A DNA stretch of 64,000 bases from Clostridiales bacterium (GCA_022764045.1 JALERU010000049.1:1-64000); one strand, 5' to 3'; shown: positions 43,062-52,096, numbered from the stretch's first letter. Notes: generated by a model not told the origin, from the sequence alone. A program made the numbers and translations.

Positions 43062-43598
43062 ATGCGCTCAAAAACTCATCTGCTGGCCCTGAACGGGGTC
43101 ATTGCTGCGGCTTACGCCGCCCTGACCTTGGTGGCATCCGCCATGAACCTGGCCTACGGGCCGGTGCAGTTTCGGTTTTCCGAAGCTCTCACCGTGCTCC
43201 CCTTCCTTTTCCCCGGCACCTGGCCGGGTCTTTTTGTGGGCTGCCTGGTGGCGAACCTGCTGAGCCCTTACGGCCCCTTGGATATCGTCATCGGCTCCTT
43301 GGCTACCTTTTTGGCCGCTCTGCTCACCCAGAAGACCAACCATCCCTGGCTGGCTCCCCTGCCCCCCGTGCTGTGCAACATGGTGCTGGTGGGCGGCATG
43401 CTGGCCTGGTACGAGGTGGGCTTCTCCGCCCAGTTCCTCCCCCTCTTTGCCGTCAACGCCCTGTGGGTTGGCATTGGCGAGGCTGTGGTGTGCTATGTGC
43501 TGGGGATTCTGCTCATTCGGGCGGTTCCCAAGGTCTCTTACCTCCGCCAGTTTGTTCCAGAGGCGCGCCGGGGGCTTCGGCCGTCTCGTGTGGCGTGA
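43062..43598 (+). CDS. queT: Queuosine precursor ECF transporter S component QueT
   Basis: Substrate-binding membrane subunit of an energy-coupling-factor importer for a queuosine precursor. The 178-residue protein has about five or six membrane segments and the QueT pattern: ALNGVIAAAYAALTLVASAMNLAYGPVQFRFSEALTVLPF, then LVANLLSPYGPLDIVIGSLATFLAALLTQK and NALWVGIGEAVVCYVLG. Start ATG 43062 lies 11 bases after GGAGG; ATG 43044 lacks an RBS. Confidence 0.88.
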   Translation: MRSKTHLLALNGVIAAAYAALTLVASAMNLAYGPVQFRFSEALTVLPFLFPGTWPGLFVGCLVANLLSPYGPLDIVIGSLATFLAALLTQKTNHPWLAPLPPVLCNMVLVGGMLAWYEVGFSAQFLPLFAVNALWVGIGEAVVCYVLGILLIRAVPKVSYLRQFVPEARRGLRPSRVA

Positions 43599-43614
43599 GC
43601 ATTCCATCCCAATC

Positions 43615-43654
43615 AAAAAGCAGGTCCCCTTGCGCGAGGGGGACCTGCTTTTTT
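43615..43654. terminator. Bidirectional terminator between queT and shikimate kinase genes
   Basis: A 15-bp stem (43615-43629 with 43639-43653), A-rich on the left and T-rich on the right. Confidence 0.88.
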
Positions 43655-44163
43655 CACCGCTGTTTTTGCTTTTCCAGGGCCCGGAGGACCCGGGCCAGGG
43701 TGTGCTCAATGTCCTGGCCGCCGCAGTCCACTGTGATATGGGCGTATGTTTCATAAAGAGGAACCCGCTCATCATAGAGCATCCGCAGGGTCTGGCCGGG
43801 GCGGAGGACCACCCCCCGGTTTTTCAGGTTCCCCAGCCGCCGGGACAGGGCCCGGTAGCCCAGCTTCAAATAGACCACGGTGCCTAGCTGGCGTAGATGG
43901 GCCATCCCCTGGGGCTCATACACGACGCTGCCGCCGGTGGCAATGACGGAGTGTTCCGCCGCAAGCCCGGCGCAGACCTCACCCTCGATGGCAAGAAAGC
44001 CGTCGATGCCGTGCCGGGCGATGAGCTCCCGCAGCAGGGCACCCTCCCGGTTTTGGATCACAAGGTCGGTGTCCAGAAAGGTCATCCCCAGGCTTTTGGC
44101 CAGCAGGACCCCCAAGGTGCTCTTTCCCACCCCGGGCATGCCGATGAGGATCACATTGTTCAT
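43654..44163 (-). CDS. aroK: Shikimate kinase
   Basis: ATP-dependent phosphorylation of shikimate in the chorismate pathway. The 169-residue protein has Walker A GMPGVGKST at 8-16, the shikimate-binding Asp in FLDTD, the EGEV segment, ATGGSVVY near 80 (the family's GGG motif appears as GGS), and LRMLYDERVPLYETYA near the C-terminus. ATG 44163 is preceded by AGGGGAGA. The gene is not in an aro operon here; some kinase paralogs have drifted in substrate, so the pathway role is likely but not certain. Confidence 0.85.
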   Translation of the reverse strand: MNNVILIGMPGVGKSTLGVLLAKSLGMTFLDTDLVIQNREGALLRELIARHGIDGFLAIEGEVCAGLAAEHSVIATGGSVVYEPQGMAHLRQLGTVVYLKLGYRALSRRLGNLKNRGVVLRPGQTLRMLYDERVPLYETYAHITVDCGGQDIEHTLARVLRALEKQKQR

Positions 44164-44261
44164 GGTGGTCTCCCCTTTTCCAGTTTTTGCTCCCACACCT
44201 TCAGTTGATTGCATCTGCAAACAGATTAGCACAGGTTAACTATAGTATACCACCAGAACCC

Positions 44262-44543
44262 TTAAAAAGGAAGAGGGAAAATTCCCGTGGCCAGCAGCCA
44301 CACCGCCGAGGCAATTCCCCCGCCCACCAGGGCCGAGGCCGCCAGCACCCATCGCCGCCGCCATCTTGCCCGGGGGGAGGTCCGGGTCAGATAGGCGTCG
44401 GCCACCTCCTGGGCCCGTTTCAAAACCTGCTCCTCCGGCGCCCCCTGGGGGACCTCTTCCCGCAGAAGAAAAATCGCCTGCTCAAACCACTTTTTATCCG
44501 GTGACTTCACCACCACCACCCGGCGGGATACCCCTTTCACCAT
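44262..44543 (-). CDS. Small single-span membrane protein of unknown function
   Basis: A 93-residue protein with a charged N-terminal domain (VVVVKSPDKKWFEQAIFLLREE...EEQVLKRAQEVADAYL), an Arg-rich stretch and one C-terminal membrane span (about 66-87). Similar short proteins are frequent near Oscillospiraceae genes as unnamed hypotheticals. ATG 44543 follows AAAGGAG with 8 bases spacing. Inside-positive topology suggests the N-terminal domain is cytosolic. Confidence 0.6.
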   Translation of the reverse strand: MVKGVSRRVVVVKSPDKKWFEQAIFLLREEVPQGAPEEQVLKRAQEVADAYLTRTSPRARWRRRWVLAASALVGGGIASAVWLLATGIFPLPF

Positions 44544-44603
44544 GGATACCACTCCTTTCCGTTTCTTCCAGTATGGACGGCAGGGCCGGGTTTTATACGG
44601 ATC

Positions 44604-44637
44604 AGAAAACTGCCCTCTGCTTTTTTCTGGAGGGTGC
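44604..44637 (-). terminator. Weak terminator after cbiC
   Basis: On the minus strand CACCCTC/GAGGGCA stem followed by TTTT, just after the last corrinoid-operon gene. Confidence 0.45.
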
Positions 44638-44641
44638 TCGT

Positions 44642-45313
44642 TTATTGCCAGCCCCGTTTTGTGGGGTCCAGCATGTCGGCAGCCTGATAGATGAGGGCGT
44701 TACAAATGGCGGCGGCCACGTTGCTGCCACCCTTGCGACCCATGGCCAGGATGGCGGGAACCCGGAGGCGGCGGCAGAGAGCCAGCATCTGCTCCTTGGC
44801 TTCCGCCACGTTCACAAAGCCCACAGGCACGCCGATGACCAGAGCCGGGCGGAGGCCCCTTTCCATCTGCCGGGCGATCTCAAACAGGGCGGTGGGGGCG
44901 TTCCCCACAGCCAGAATGGCCCCCGGATGCTCCCGGGCAGCCCGGACCATGGCGGCCACGGCACGGGTGGTGCCCTGCTCTTTGGCCTGTTGGGCCACCG
45001 ACGGGTCGGCCATAAAACAGACCGCCTGGGCGCCCAGCTTTTCCAGCCCCGGTTTGCTGATCCCTGACCGGGCCATGTTGGTGTCGGTGACAATGGGGGT
45101 CCCCCGGCTGAGGGCCTCCGCCCCCAGGCGGACGGCGTCCTCCGTGAAGATTAAGTTCTCCGCGTAATCAAAATCCGCTGTGGTGTGGATCACCCGCTTC
45201 ACCACAGGGGCCTGCTCCGGCTGAAGCTGAATGCCCCGTTGGGTGAGCTCTTGGGTGATGATAGCCATACTGGTGCGCTCAATATCAGCGGGCTTGCTGT
45301 GGATCTGCGTCAT
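44642..45313 (-). CDS. cbiC: Cobalt-precorrin-8 methylmutase
   Basis: Moves the methyl group from C11 to C12 to give cobyrinate. The 223-residue protein has the CbiC/CobH features: N-terminal KPADIERTSMAIITQEL, VVKRVIHTTADFDYAENL with the catalytic His, VTDTNMARSGI, and VGNAPTALFEI, GVPVGFVNVAEAKE. ATG 45313 with GGAGAGGGG; it starts inside the end of cbiP (29-bp overlap). Last gene of the operon. Confidence 0.95.
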   Translation of the reverse strand: MTQIHSKPADIERTSMAIITQELTQRGIQLQPEQAPVVKRVIHTTADFDYAENLIFTEDAVRLGAEALSRGTPIVTDTNMARSGISKPGLEKLGAQAVCFMADPSVAQQAKEQGTTRAVAAMVRAAREHPGAILAVGNAPTALFEIARQMERGLRPALVIGVPVGFVNVAEAKEQMLALCRRLRVPAILAMGRKGGSNVAAAICNALIYQAADMLDPTKRGWQ

Positions 45314-46799
45314 GTTCCCCTCTCCTTTTCTGGCTCCGTTCCATGGCGGTGTAGATGGCGGGCAGGTCCAGGCTTTGGCGAACGATCTCCGCCAGCCGGT
45401 CCAACTGCCGCTCCTGGTGGTCGCGATGGCTCTCTGCGCCAACCGCCGTCCCTTCCATCCCCTTCCGGGCCAAGAGCCATTGGGCCAGGCGGTCGGTCAA
45501 CTCCCCGGCGTCGAAAAGGCCGTGGAGATAGGTGCCAAAAACTTCTCCTTGGACCGCCCCGTCGGGCTGTCCCTGGGACAGACGGCAGAAGGGTTCTCCC
45601 GCCACCTCCGTGCGGCCCATGTGGATCTCATAACCCTCCAGCCTTGCCCCAGAAAAGGGGACAGCCTCCACCACCCCCTCCACCCGGGTTCGGGTCTTTT
45701 TGGGGGTGAACACCGTCCGGCAGGGCAGCAGACCCAGGCCCGCAAGGGTGCCCCGGCGCTCCACCCCCTGGGGATCGTCCAGGGTCTGGCCCAACATCTG
45801 ATAGCCGCCGCAGATCCCCAGCACCGGGGTGCCCGAGGCAGCCAGATGCTTGACGGCCGTCTCTAACCCGTTCTGCCGCAGCCACAACAAATCCTCCATG
45901 GTGTTTTTCGTGCCGGGAAGGATGACCAGGTCCGGTCTTCCCAGCTCCCTCGCCTGACGCACATAGCGAACCCCCAACGCCTCATGGTGTTCCAGGGGGC
46001 TGAAATCCGTGAAATTGGAGAGCCGGGGCAGCCGGATCACCGCGATGTCCACCGGCTTATGGCAGGCAGTCTGCTCCAGGCAGGGGGCCAGGGAGTCCTC
46101 GTCGTCGATGTCCACCTGGGCGTAAGGCACCACACCCAGCACCGGGACGTGGGTTTTTTCCTCCAGCATCGCCAAGCCGGGCTCCAGAAGGGTCACATCC
46201 CCCCGGAATTTGTTGATCACGCACCCCACCACCCTGGCCCGCTCCTGGGGCTCCAGCAGGGCCAGGGTGCCGTAAAGCTGGGCGAAGACCCCGCCCCGGT
46301 CGATGTCCCCCACCAGCAGGACGGGGGCGTCCACCAGCTTGGCCAGGCCCATGTTGACGATGTCGTCCTCCTTCAAGTTGATCTCCGCCGGGCTGCCGGC
46401 GCCTTCGATGACGATGATGTCGTTTTCCCGGCAAAGGCTGTGATAGGCCGCCATAATCTCCGGGATCAGACTTTTTTTCTGCTTAAAATAGTCCGCCGCC
46501 CGGTAATCCCCCCGGACCTGGCCATGGACAATGAGTTGGCTGCCCACATCGCTGGAGGGCTTGAGGAGGATGGGGTTCATCCGCACGTCAGGCTCCCGGC
46601 CAGCGGCCAAGGCCTGGACAACTTGGGCCCGGCCCATCTCCAAGCCCTCCCGGGTGATGTAGCTGTTGAGGGCCATGTTTTGGCTCTTAAAGGGGGCCAC
46701 CCGGTGGCCGTCCTGGTGAAAGATTCGGCACAGGGCCGCCGTCAACAGGCTCTTGCCCACCCCGGACATGGTCCCCTGGACCATGATACACTTCGTCAT
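45285..46799 (-). CDS. cbiP: Adenosylcobyric acid synthase, glutamine-hydrolysing
   Basis: Amidates four side chains of adenosylcobyrinate a,c-diamide. 504 residues: dethiobiotin-synthetase-like ATPase domain (MVQGTMSGVGKSLLTAALCRI at the start, FKSQNMALNSYIT, EGAGSPAEINL) and a C-terminal class I-like amidotransferase domain with nucleophile Cys in GICGGYQMLG and the His in YLHGLFD. ATG 46799 gives a 4-bp overlap with the cobD gene; the frame upstream is shadow. Confidence 0.95.
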   Translation of the reverse strand: MTKCIMVQGTMSGVGKSLLTAALCRIFHQDGHRVAPFKSQNMALNSYITREGLEMGRAQVVQALAAGREPDVRMNPILLKPSSDVGSQLIVHGQVRGDYRAADYFKQKKSLIPEIMAAYHSLCRENDIIVIEGAGSPAEINLKEDDIVNMGLAKLVDAPVLLVGDIDRGGVFAQLYGTLALLEPQERARVVGCVINKFRGDVTLLEPGLAMLEEKTHVPVLGVVPYAQVDIDDEDSLAPCLEQTACHKPVDIAVIRLPRLSNFTDFSPLEHHEALGVRYVRQARELGRPDLVILPGTKNTMEDLLWLRQNGLETAVKHLAASGTPVLGICGGYQMLGQTLDDPQGVERRGTLAGLGLLPCRTVFTPKKTRTRVEGVVEAVPFSGARLEGYEIHMGRTEVAGEPFCRLSQGQPDGAVQGEVFGTYLHGLFDAGELTDRLAQWLLARKGMEGTAVGAESHRDHQERQLDRLAEIVRQSLDLPAIYTAMERSQKRRGEHDADPQQAR

Positions 46800-47848
46800 G
46801 GAATACACCTCCTCATGGCTTGCATCAGCCGGCGGTTTTCCTCCTCTCCCCGGACAGCGATCCGATACCAGCCGGGGCCCAGACCGGAATAGTTGGCACA
46901 GCTGCGGATCAGAACCCCTTGGGCCTCCAGCTTTTGCGCCAGATGGACGTCCTGGGCAAAGAAGAGAATATAGTTGGCTTGGCCCGGCACCACATGGCAG
47001 CCCAGATTCTTTAAGGCTTCCTGCAAAAAGGCCCGTTGGGTTTGGATGAGACCACGCAGCCGCTGTCCATATTCCCTTTCCCCCAGGGCCGCCATCCCCG
47101 CCGCCTGGGCCAGGTTGGACACCGGCCAGGGCTGCCCGGCCTGGGCCATGGCTTCCAGCAGGGGGAAATCCTGACACAGGCAATAGCCCAGGCGGACCCC
47201 CGCCAGGCCGTAAAATTTGGTGAAGGCCCGCAAAATCAGCAGCCGGTGCCGGGCGAGAACCGGAACTAGGGAATGGCTTCGGTCTGTCAAAAATTCCTCA
47301 AAACATTCGTCCACCACCAGCAACACGCCGCAAGTGTCGCACTTTGCCAAAATCTTCTCCAATAGCTCTCGGTCAGTGATCTGCCCGGCGGGGTTGCTGG
47401 GTTCGCAGAGGAAGAGCACATCCAGCGCCGGTGTGATCCAGGGCAGGATGCCCTCGGTCACCTGAAAGGACTCCTCTTTTGAAAGGGGATACTCTGTCAC
47501 CCGGCAGCCCACCCGGGACAGGGCCGCCGCGTATTCCGAAAAGGTCGGGGCGGTCACCAGAGCCCGCCCGGGCCGGAGGGCCAGCGCCAAGCGGTCAATG
47601 AGGTCGGAGGCCCCGTTGCCGCAGAGGATTTGCCCTGGGGCGACACCGTGATACGCCCCCAGGCTCTCCCGGAGCCGGCGGCACTGGGGGTCGGGATATC
47701 GGGAGACCTGATCCATGGCCCGGACCAGGGCCGCCTTTACTCCCGCCGGCGGGCCCAACGGGCTGACGTTGGCGGAAAAATCCAGGGGCTGGCTGTGGTA
47801 TTTTTGTTCATAGCCGGCCCAGTCGCCGCCGTGGGTTCTGTTCATCAT
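46796..47848 (-). CDS. cobD: Threonine-phosphate decarboxylase (CobD type)
   Basis: PLP enzyme producing (R)-1-amino-2-propanol phosphate for the nucleotide loop. The 350-residue class I aminotransferase-fold protein has HGGDWAGY, LDFSANVSPLGPP, CNGASDLIDRLA, the aspartate in VVDECFEEF and the PLP Lys in LRAFTKFYGLAGVRLGY. An adjacent second ATG (47845) is possible. Overlaps both neighbours by 4 bp. Confidence 0.92.
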   Translation of the reverse strand: MMNRTHGGDWAGYEQKYHSQPLDFSANVSPLGPPAGVKAALVRAMDQVSRYPDPQCRRLRESLGAYHGVAPGQILCGNGASDLIDRLALALRPGRALVTAPTFSEYAAALSRVGCRVTEYPLSKEESFQVTEGILPWITPALDVLFLCEPSNPAGQITDRELLEKILAKCDTCGVLLVVDECFEEFLTDRSHSLVPVLARHRLLILRAFTKFYGLAGVRLGYCLCQDFPLLEAMAQAGQPWPVSNLAQAAGMAALGEREYGQRLRGLIQTQRAFLQEALKNLGCHVVPGQANYILFFAQDVHLAQKLEAQGVLIRSCANYSGLGPGWYRIAVRGEEENRRLMQAMRRCIP

Positions 47849-48819
47849 AGCATCCTCCCCAGGAAACAGAGGCCCAGCCGCAGGGCCCCCAGCAAAAGCA
47901 GGCTTACTGTGCCCCCCAAATAGAGCAAGCGGTTGGCCCGCAAAATGTCCTCCGGCTGGATGGGCCGCGTGGGATCGCCGATGGTGGGCTTCTCATCGCG
48001 CTGGCCGAAGTACCAGGCCGGCCCCGCCAGTTGGACCCCCAGGGCCCCGGCCATGGCGGCCTCGGTCTGGGCCGAGTTGGGGCTGGCGTGGTTACGCCGG
48101 TCCCGCCGCCAAATTCTCCAGGCCCCCTTGGGGTCTTCCCCCGCCAGCCAGGCAGCCGCCACCAGCAGCAGGGCGGACAGGCGGGCGGGAATCCAGTTGG
48201 CCACATCGTCCAGCCGGGCTGCCCAGCGGCCAAAATACAGGTATGTTTCATTGCGGTAGCCCACCATGCTGTCCATGGTGTTGATGGCCTTATAGCACAG
48301 GGCCAGGGGCGCGCCCCCCAGCAAGAGGAAGCACAGGGGGGCCACCACCCCGTCGGAAAAATTTTCCGCCACGGTCTCTACCGCCGCTTTGGTGACCCCC
48401 TCCCGGTCTAGACGTTCCGTATCCCGGCCCACGATCCGGCTCACCGCCCGGCGGGCCTCCTGGAGGGTGGAGGTGGTAAGGGCCCAGTACACCCGGCGGC
48501 TCTCCTGGCCCAGCCCCCGCAGGGCCAAAGCCTGCCAGCCCCAAAGAACCGCCAAAAGAAACCGGAAGCCGGGATGGACCTTTCCCAGCGCCCACAGGGC
48601 CAGGCCGCTGATCACCAGGGTACCCACCGGCAGGAGGATCGCCAGAACAGCCCCTGCGGCCAGCTCTCCCCCACCGGTTTTGGGGAAAACCCGCCGCAAA
48701 AGCCTTTCCAGCCCGGTGATGGCCTTTCCCATCCAGACCACCGGGTGGGGCATCCAGGCGGGGTCGCCCAGCAGGAGATCCAAAAGAAAACTGAGAACCG
48801 CTGCCGCCAAGATCTCCAT
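47845..48819 (-). CDS. cbiB: Adenosylcobinamide-phosphate synthase
   Basis: Membrane enzyme attaching the aminopropanol linker to cobyric acid. The 324-residue protein has several hydrophobic segments and the CbiB motifs LLLGDPAWMPHPVVWMG at the N-terminus, ETVAENFSDGVVAPLCF, AINTMDSMVGYRNETYLYFG and ARLDDVANWIPARLSA. ATG 48819 has GGGAGGAAA upstream; one intergenic base separates it from cobC. Confidence 0.95.
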   Translation of the reverse strand: MEILAAAVLSFLLDLLLGDPAWMPHPVVWMGKAITGLERLLRRVFPKTGGGELAAGAVLAILLPVGTLVISGLALWALGKVHPGFRFLLAVLWGWQALALRGLGQESRRVYWALTTSTLQEARRAVSRIVGRDTERLDREGVTKAAVETVAENFSDGVVAPLCFLLLGGAPLALCYKAINTMDSMVGYRNETYLYFGRWAARLDDVANWIPARLSALLLVAAAWLAGEDPKGAWRIWRRDRRNHASPNSAQTEAAMAGALGVQLAGPAWYFGQRDEKPTIGDPTRPIQPEDILRANRLLYLGGTVSLLLLGALRLGLCFLGRML

Positions 48820-48820
48820 G

Positions 48821-49414
48821 CTATTTCCTCCCTGTGTAGTCGTTCTCCCCCAGCAAGGTGAGGGTTCGGTGGGACTGCCAAAGGCCGGCGTCCAGCACAT
48901 AGCTCCGGCCGCAGGCCAAGCTCCAGTCAAAATAGGACCGGGCCGGACGGGCAAAGGCGGCCATAGCCGCCATCTGGGTGCCCCCGTGGGCCACGATGGT
49001 CAGGCTCCCCTCTCCACGGGCCAGGGCCTCATCCACTAGACCGGCAAAGGCCCGGCAGACCCGCTGGGAAAAGGTCTCTATGCTTTCGCCTCCGGGGCAG
49101 GTCCCTTGGCACATCCCATCCACCCAGGCTCGGTAATCGAGGTCGTTCTCCATGTCCTGGGCACTGCGGCCCTCGAAGGCACCGAAGTTCATTTCGCCCA
49201 AGTCGGGTACCACCACCAGACGGGCCTTGGGAAAGAGAATTTCCGCCGTCTGACGGGTCCGTTTTAAGGCGGTAATATAGACTGCTTGCGGGGTGCTTTC
49301 AGCAGGGCGCAACGCTTCCTTTCCCTTCTGGGACAAAGGCACGTCGCTGATCCCCTGATACCGGCCGGTCTCTTGCCACAGGGTCTTCCCGTGGCGGATG
49401 AGCTCCACGGTCAT
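48821..49414 (-). CDS. cobC: Alpha-ribazole phosphatase-like histidine phosphatase
   Basis: Histidine-phosphatase superfamily member of 197 residues with the catalytic RHGKT at 6-10, GEMNFGAFEGRS, and the second His in VAHGGTQ. In this operon it should remove the 5'-phosphate from alpha-ribazole phosphate or cobalamin phosphate. ATG 49414 overlaps the mini-cobU by 4 bp; RBS GGGGGAG. Confidence 0.88.
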   Translation of the reverse strand: MTVELIRHGKTLWQETGRYQGISDVPLSQKGKEALRPAESTPQAVYITALKRTRQTAEILFPKARLVVVPDLGEMNFGAFEGRSAQDMENDLDYRAWVDGMCQGTCPGGESIETFSQRVCRAFAGLVDEALARGEGSLTIVAHGGTQMAAMAAFARPARSYFDWSLACGRSYVLDAGLWQSHRTLTLLGENDYTGRK

Positions 49415-49749
49415 GGCTGCTCCCCCTTGAGGACCTGGGGCAGGCCGCAGCACACCCGCACCACCACCTCCGCCCGCTGGGCCAGCAGGCAGGCCAGACG
49501 GCCGGCGGCCTCCCGGCTTTGGCGCTGGTGGGCCGAGACGGGCACCACCCCGCCGCCCACCTCCGTGGCGATCACCACCTCGTGGTGGGCCAGGGTTTGG
49601 GCCAAGACCTCCAGGTCTTCTGCTTGTCCGGCGGCCAAGTCCTGGACATCCCAAACCGCCCGCTGGGCCAGTTCTTCCTCTGTCCAACCCAAAGCGGTGC
49701 GAATATACTCTCGTTTCCCCGCAAACAGCGGGCCGGTTACAAAAATCAT
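49411..49749 (-). CDS. Short CobU-like protein (mini-CobU)
   Basis: A 112-residue relative of adenosylcobinamide kinase. It keeps a P-loop-like start (VTGPLFAGKREY), a segment equivalent to CobU's TNEVGxGxVP (IATEVGGGVVPVS), the REAAGRL motif and the ending VCCGLPQVLKG, but lacks the middle region of about 60 residues that carries the guanylylation His in full-length CobU. A complete CobU is encoded 770 bp upstream. It may be a degenerate paralog, a regulatory subunit or a kinase-only form. Overlaps cobS and cobC by 4 bp each, so it is still translated with the operon. Confidence 0.8.
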   Translation of the reverse strand: MIFVTGPLFAGKREYIRTALGWTEEELAQRAVWDVQDLAAGQAEDLEVLAQTLAHHEVVIATEVGGGVVPVSAHQRQSREAAGRLACLLAQRAEVVVRVCCGLPQVLKGEQP

Positions 49750-50516
49750 AGCATTGCCTCCATCCAGGTCACAATCCACAGGCCCGTCAGCATCCAGAGC
49801 TCCGCCCGCTGCAAAAACCAGCCGGCCAGATCCCCGGACAGGCCGCCGAACTCCTTCACAGACCGACGGTGATAATCTAAAAACACCATCAAAGCCAGCG
49901 CCGCCATCGCAGCCCCTGCCCAGCCGCAGAAACACAGCCCCACCGCCAGCCCAAGGGAGGCCGCCGCCAGCACCCGGGCAACCACGGTTTTGTCCGCCGC
50001 CGTGGCGAAAGTGTAGGCGAGGCCCGAACCCTTTGACAGGGGGAAGGTAGCCACCGCCAGGCCAGACAGGGTGCGGCTGAGACAAAAGCTCAGCCAGACC
50101 GCCGGGCCGGGGTAGTCAATCAGCGTGGCCCACAGGGTAAACGCCAGGATGAAATATCCACACAGGCGGATGACCCCAAAGGCCCCGATGTGGGGGTCCT
50201 TCATAATCTCCTGCTTTTTCTCCGGGGGTGCATGGCTGGCCAGGGCATCGGAGGCGTCGCAGTATCCGTCCAAATGGATACCCCCTGTGACGGCCACCGG
50301 CAGCAGGCACAGCCCCGCGCCCCGCAGCAGTGCCGGCAGGCTGAGCCACTGGCAAACCAGCACCCAGAGCCAGCACAGGCCGCCCACCGCCACCCCCACC
50401 AGGGGGAAGGCGCACATGGCGTAGCGCATGTTTTTCTCCGTCCAGGGAAATTGGGGCACGGGAATGGCGGAGAACATGGAGAAGGCCACCGCGATGGTTT
50501 CCAAAATGGTTCTCAT
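49746..50516 (-). CDS. cobS: Adenosylcobinamide-GDP ribazoletransferase (cobalamin synthase)
   Basis: Polytopic membrane enzyme joining alpha-ribazole to adenosylcobinamide-GDP. The 256-residue protein has the CobS core motif GGIHLDGYCDASDALAS with HAPPEKKQEIMKDPHIGAFGV, an N-terminal FSMFSAIPVP and PLVG, and about six membrane segments. ATG 50516 overlaps cobU by 4 bp. Confidence 0.95.
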   Translation of the reverse strand: MRTILETIAVAFSMFSAIPVPQFPWTEKNMRYAMCAFPLVGVAVGGLCWLWVLVCQWLSLPALLRGAGLCLLPVAVTGGIHLDGYCDASDALASHAPPEKKQEIMKDPHIGAFGVIRLCGYFILAFTLWATLIDYPGPAVWLSFCLSRTLSGLAVATFPLSKGSGLAYTFATAADKTVVARVLAAASLGLAVGLCFCGWAGAAMAALALMVFLDYHRRSVKEFGGLSGDLAGWFLQRAELWMLTGLWIVTWMEAML

Positions 50517-51025
50517 CCTCCGCCCCCCTTCAGCACGTTGGGCAGGCCGCAGACCAGCTCCACCACCTTGTCGGCCCGCCGGGCCAGATGGCGGTTGACC
50601 CGGGCCAGCTCTTTTAGGTAAAACAGGGTGTCTCCCTCGTAGGCGGCTCCGCCGGAAAAGACCTCGTTGGTCACCACCGTCAGGTGGTCGCACTGGGTCA
50701 GCAGATGCTCGACCCCCTGGATGGCCCGGTCCGCGCCCGCGCCCTGGGGGTGATAGAGTTCGTTTGCCACCAGGTTCCCCATGCACTCCAGCAGCACGTT
50801 TCCTCCCGGCTCCAGGGTCACGCCGGGGAGATTCCGGTAGCACTCCAGGGTGTGAAACTGCCGGTGGGCCCGGGCGGCCTGGTGGCGGGAAATCCGGGCC
50901 CGGCACTCCCCGTCCCAGGGCTCCATGGTGGCGATGTACAGCCGCCGGCCCGGCAGGGTGAGCACGTGACCCTCCGCGTATTCACTTTTTCCGCTGGCAG
51001 CGCCGCCGATGACAAGGGTGAACAT
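50513..51025 (-). CDS. cobU: Adenosylcobinamide kinase/guanylyltransferase
   Basis: Bifunctional enzyme that phosphorylates adenosylcobinamide and adds GMP. 170 residues with P-loop GGAASGKSEYAE at 7-18, YIATMEPWDGE, the RxxxHQAAR-like stretch with the His used for GMP transfer (ISRHQAARAHR), and VVTNEVFSGG. The ending NRHLARRADKVVELVCGLPNVLKG matches the family. Confidence 0.94.
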   Translation of the reverse strand: MFTLVIGGAASGKSEYAEGHVLTLPGRRLYIATMEPWDGECRARISRHQAARAHRQFHTLECYRNLPGVTLEPGGNVLLECMGNLVANELYHPQGAGADRAIQGVEHLLTQCDHLTVVTNEVFSGGAAYEGDTLFYLKELARVNRHLARRADKVVELVCGLPNVLKGGGG

Positions 51026-51040
51026 GCCTGATCTTCTCCT

Positions 51041-52096
51041 TTACTGAGGCGTATAGGCCTCGATTCCCAAGGCCGCAAAGGTGTGGCCGCTTTGATAGAC
51101 CGACAGGGCCAAATCCAGCAGGGGCAGGGCGGCCACCGCGCCGCTGCCCTCCCCCAAACGCATCCCGGCGGAGATCATCCCTTGCAGGCCCAAAGCCTCC
51201 AGCACGCAGCCGGCTCCCGGCTCCGCCGACAGGTGGGCGGCCAGCAGGGCGTCCGCCACCCTGGGACACAGGCGAACCGCGCACAGGGCCGCCACGTCGG
51301 CAATGAGGCCGTCCAGGAGCACAGGGAGACGGGAATAGGCGCCACCCAGGCACAGGCCGCACAGACCCGCCAGGTCCAGGCCGCCTACCTTTTGCAGCAC
51401 GTCAATGGGGTCAGCGGGATCAGGGGCATTGATTGCAATGGCCTGGCGGATGGCCTGGGTCTTTCTCACCAAGCCCGCGTCGGAGAGGCCCGCTCCCCGC
51501 CCCACCAATTCTTCTGGCTCTCTTCCCAGCAAAACGCTGGCCACGGCACAGGAGGTGGTGGTGTTGCCAATCCCCATCTCCCCCATGAGAAGAATGGAGG
51601 CCCCTTTCCCCTGGGCCTCCCGGGCCAGGGAAATGCCTGTCTCCATAGCCTGAATACATTCCGCCCGGGTCATGGCCGGGCCCTGGGAGATATCCGCCGT
51701 GCCGTTGCGCACTCGCCGGGAGAGCACACCGGGCGCGCCCGGAAAATCCCGCACCCCCAGGTCCACGGGCACCACCTGGCAGCCCGCCTGGGCCGCCATA
51801 AAGTTCACGGTGCTGGTGCCCTGGCCCAGGGAGGTGGTCACCGCCCGGGTCACCGACTCGTCAGACTGGGTGACCCCCTGAGCGATTACCCCGTTGTCCG
51901 CGCACAGCACGAAAAGCACCCGCTGGTCCAGGCGGACTGCCGCATCGCCGGTGAGGGCACCGATTTTGGTCACTGCTTCCTCCAATCCACCCAGGCTGCC
52001 CAGGGGCTTTGCCAGGCTGTCCCAATGGCGGAGGACCGCTTCCCTGGCCTGGGGATCGGCCCCGGGAATCCCCCTCAGCGTTTCTTCCAATGTCAT
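51041..52096 (-). CDS. cobT: Nicotinate-nucleotide-dimethylbenzimidazole phosphoribosyltransferase
   Basis: Activates the lower-ligand base to its alpha-ribotide. 351 residues, standard length, with DSLAKPLGSLGGLE, FVLCADNGVIAQGVTQ, LLMGEMGIGNTTTS and the C-terminal GEGSGAVAALPLLDLA with the catalytic Glu. The lower-ligand base used cannot be read from sequence. ATG 52096 overlaps cbiA by 4 bp. Confidence 0.96.
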   Translation of the reverse strand: MTLEETLRGIPGADPQAREAVLRHWDSLAKPLGSLGGLEEAVTKIGALTGDAAVRLDQRVLFVLCADNGVIAQGVTQSDESVTRAVTTSLGQGTSTVNFMAAQAGCQVVPVDLGVRDFPGAPGVLSRRVRNGTADISQGPAMTRAECIQAMETGISLAREAQGKGASILLMGEMGIGNTTTSCAVASVLLGREPEELVGRGAGLSDAGLVRKTQAIRQAIAINAPDPADPIDVLQKVGGLDLAGLCGLCLGGAYSRLPVLLDGLIADVAALCAVRLCPRVADALLAAHLSAEPGAGCVLEALGLQGMISAGMRLGEGSGAVAALPLLDLALSVYQSGHTFAALGIEAYTPQ

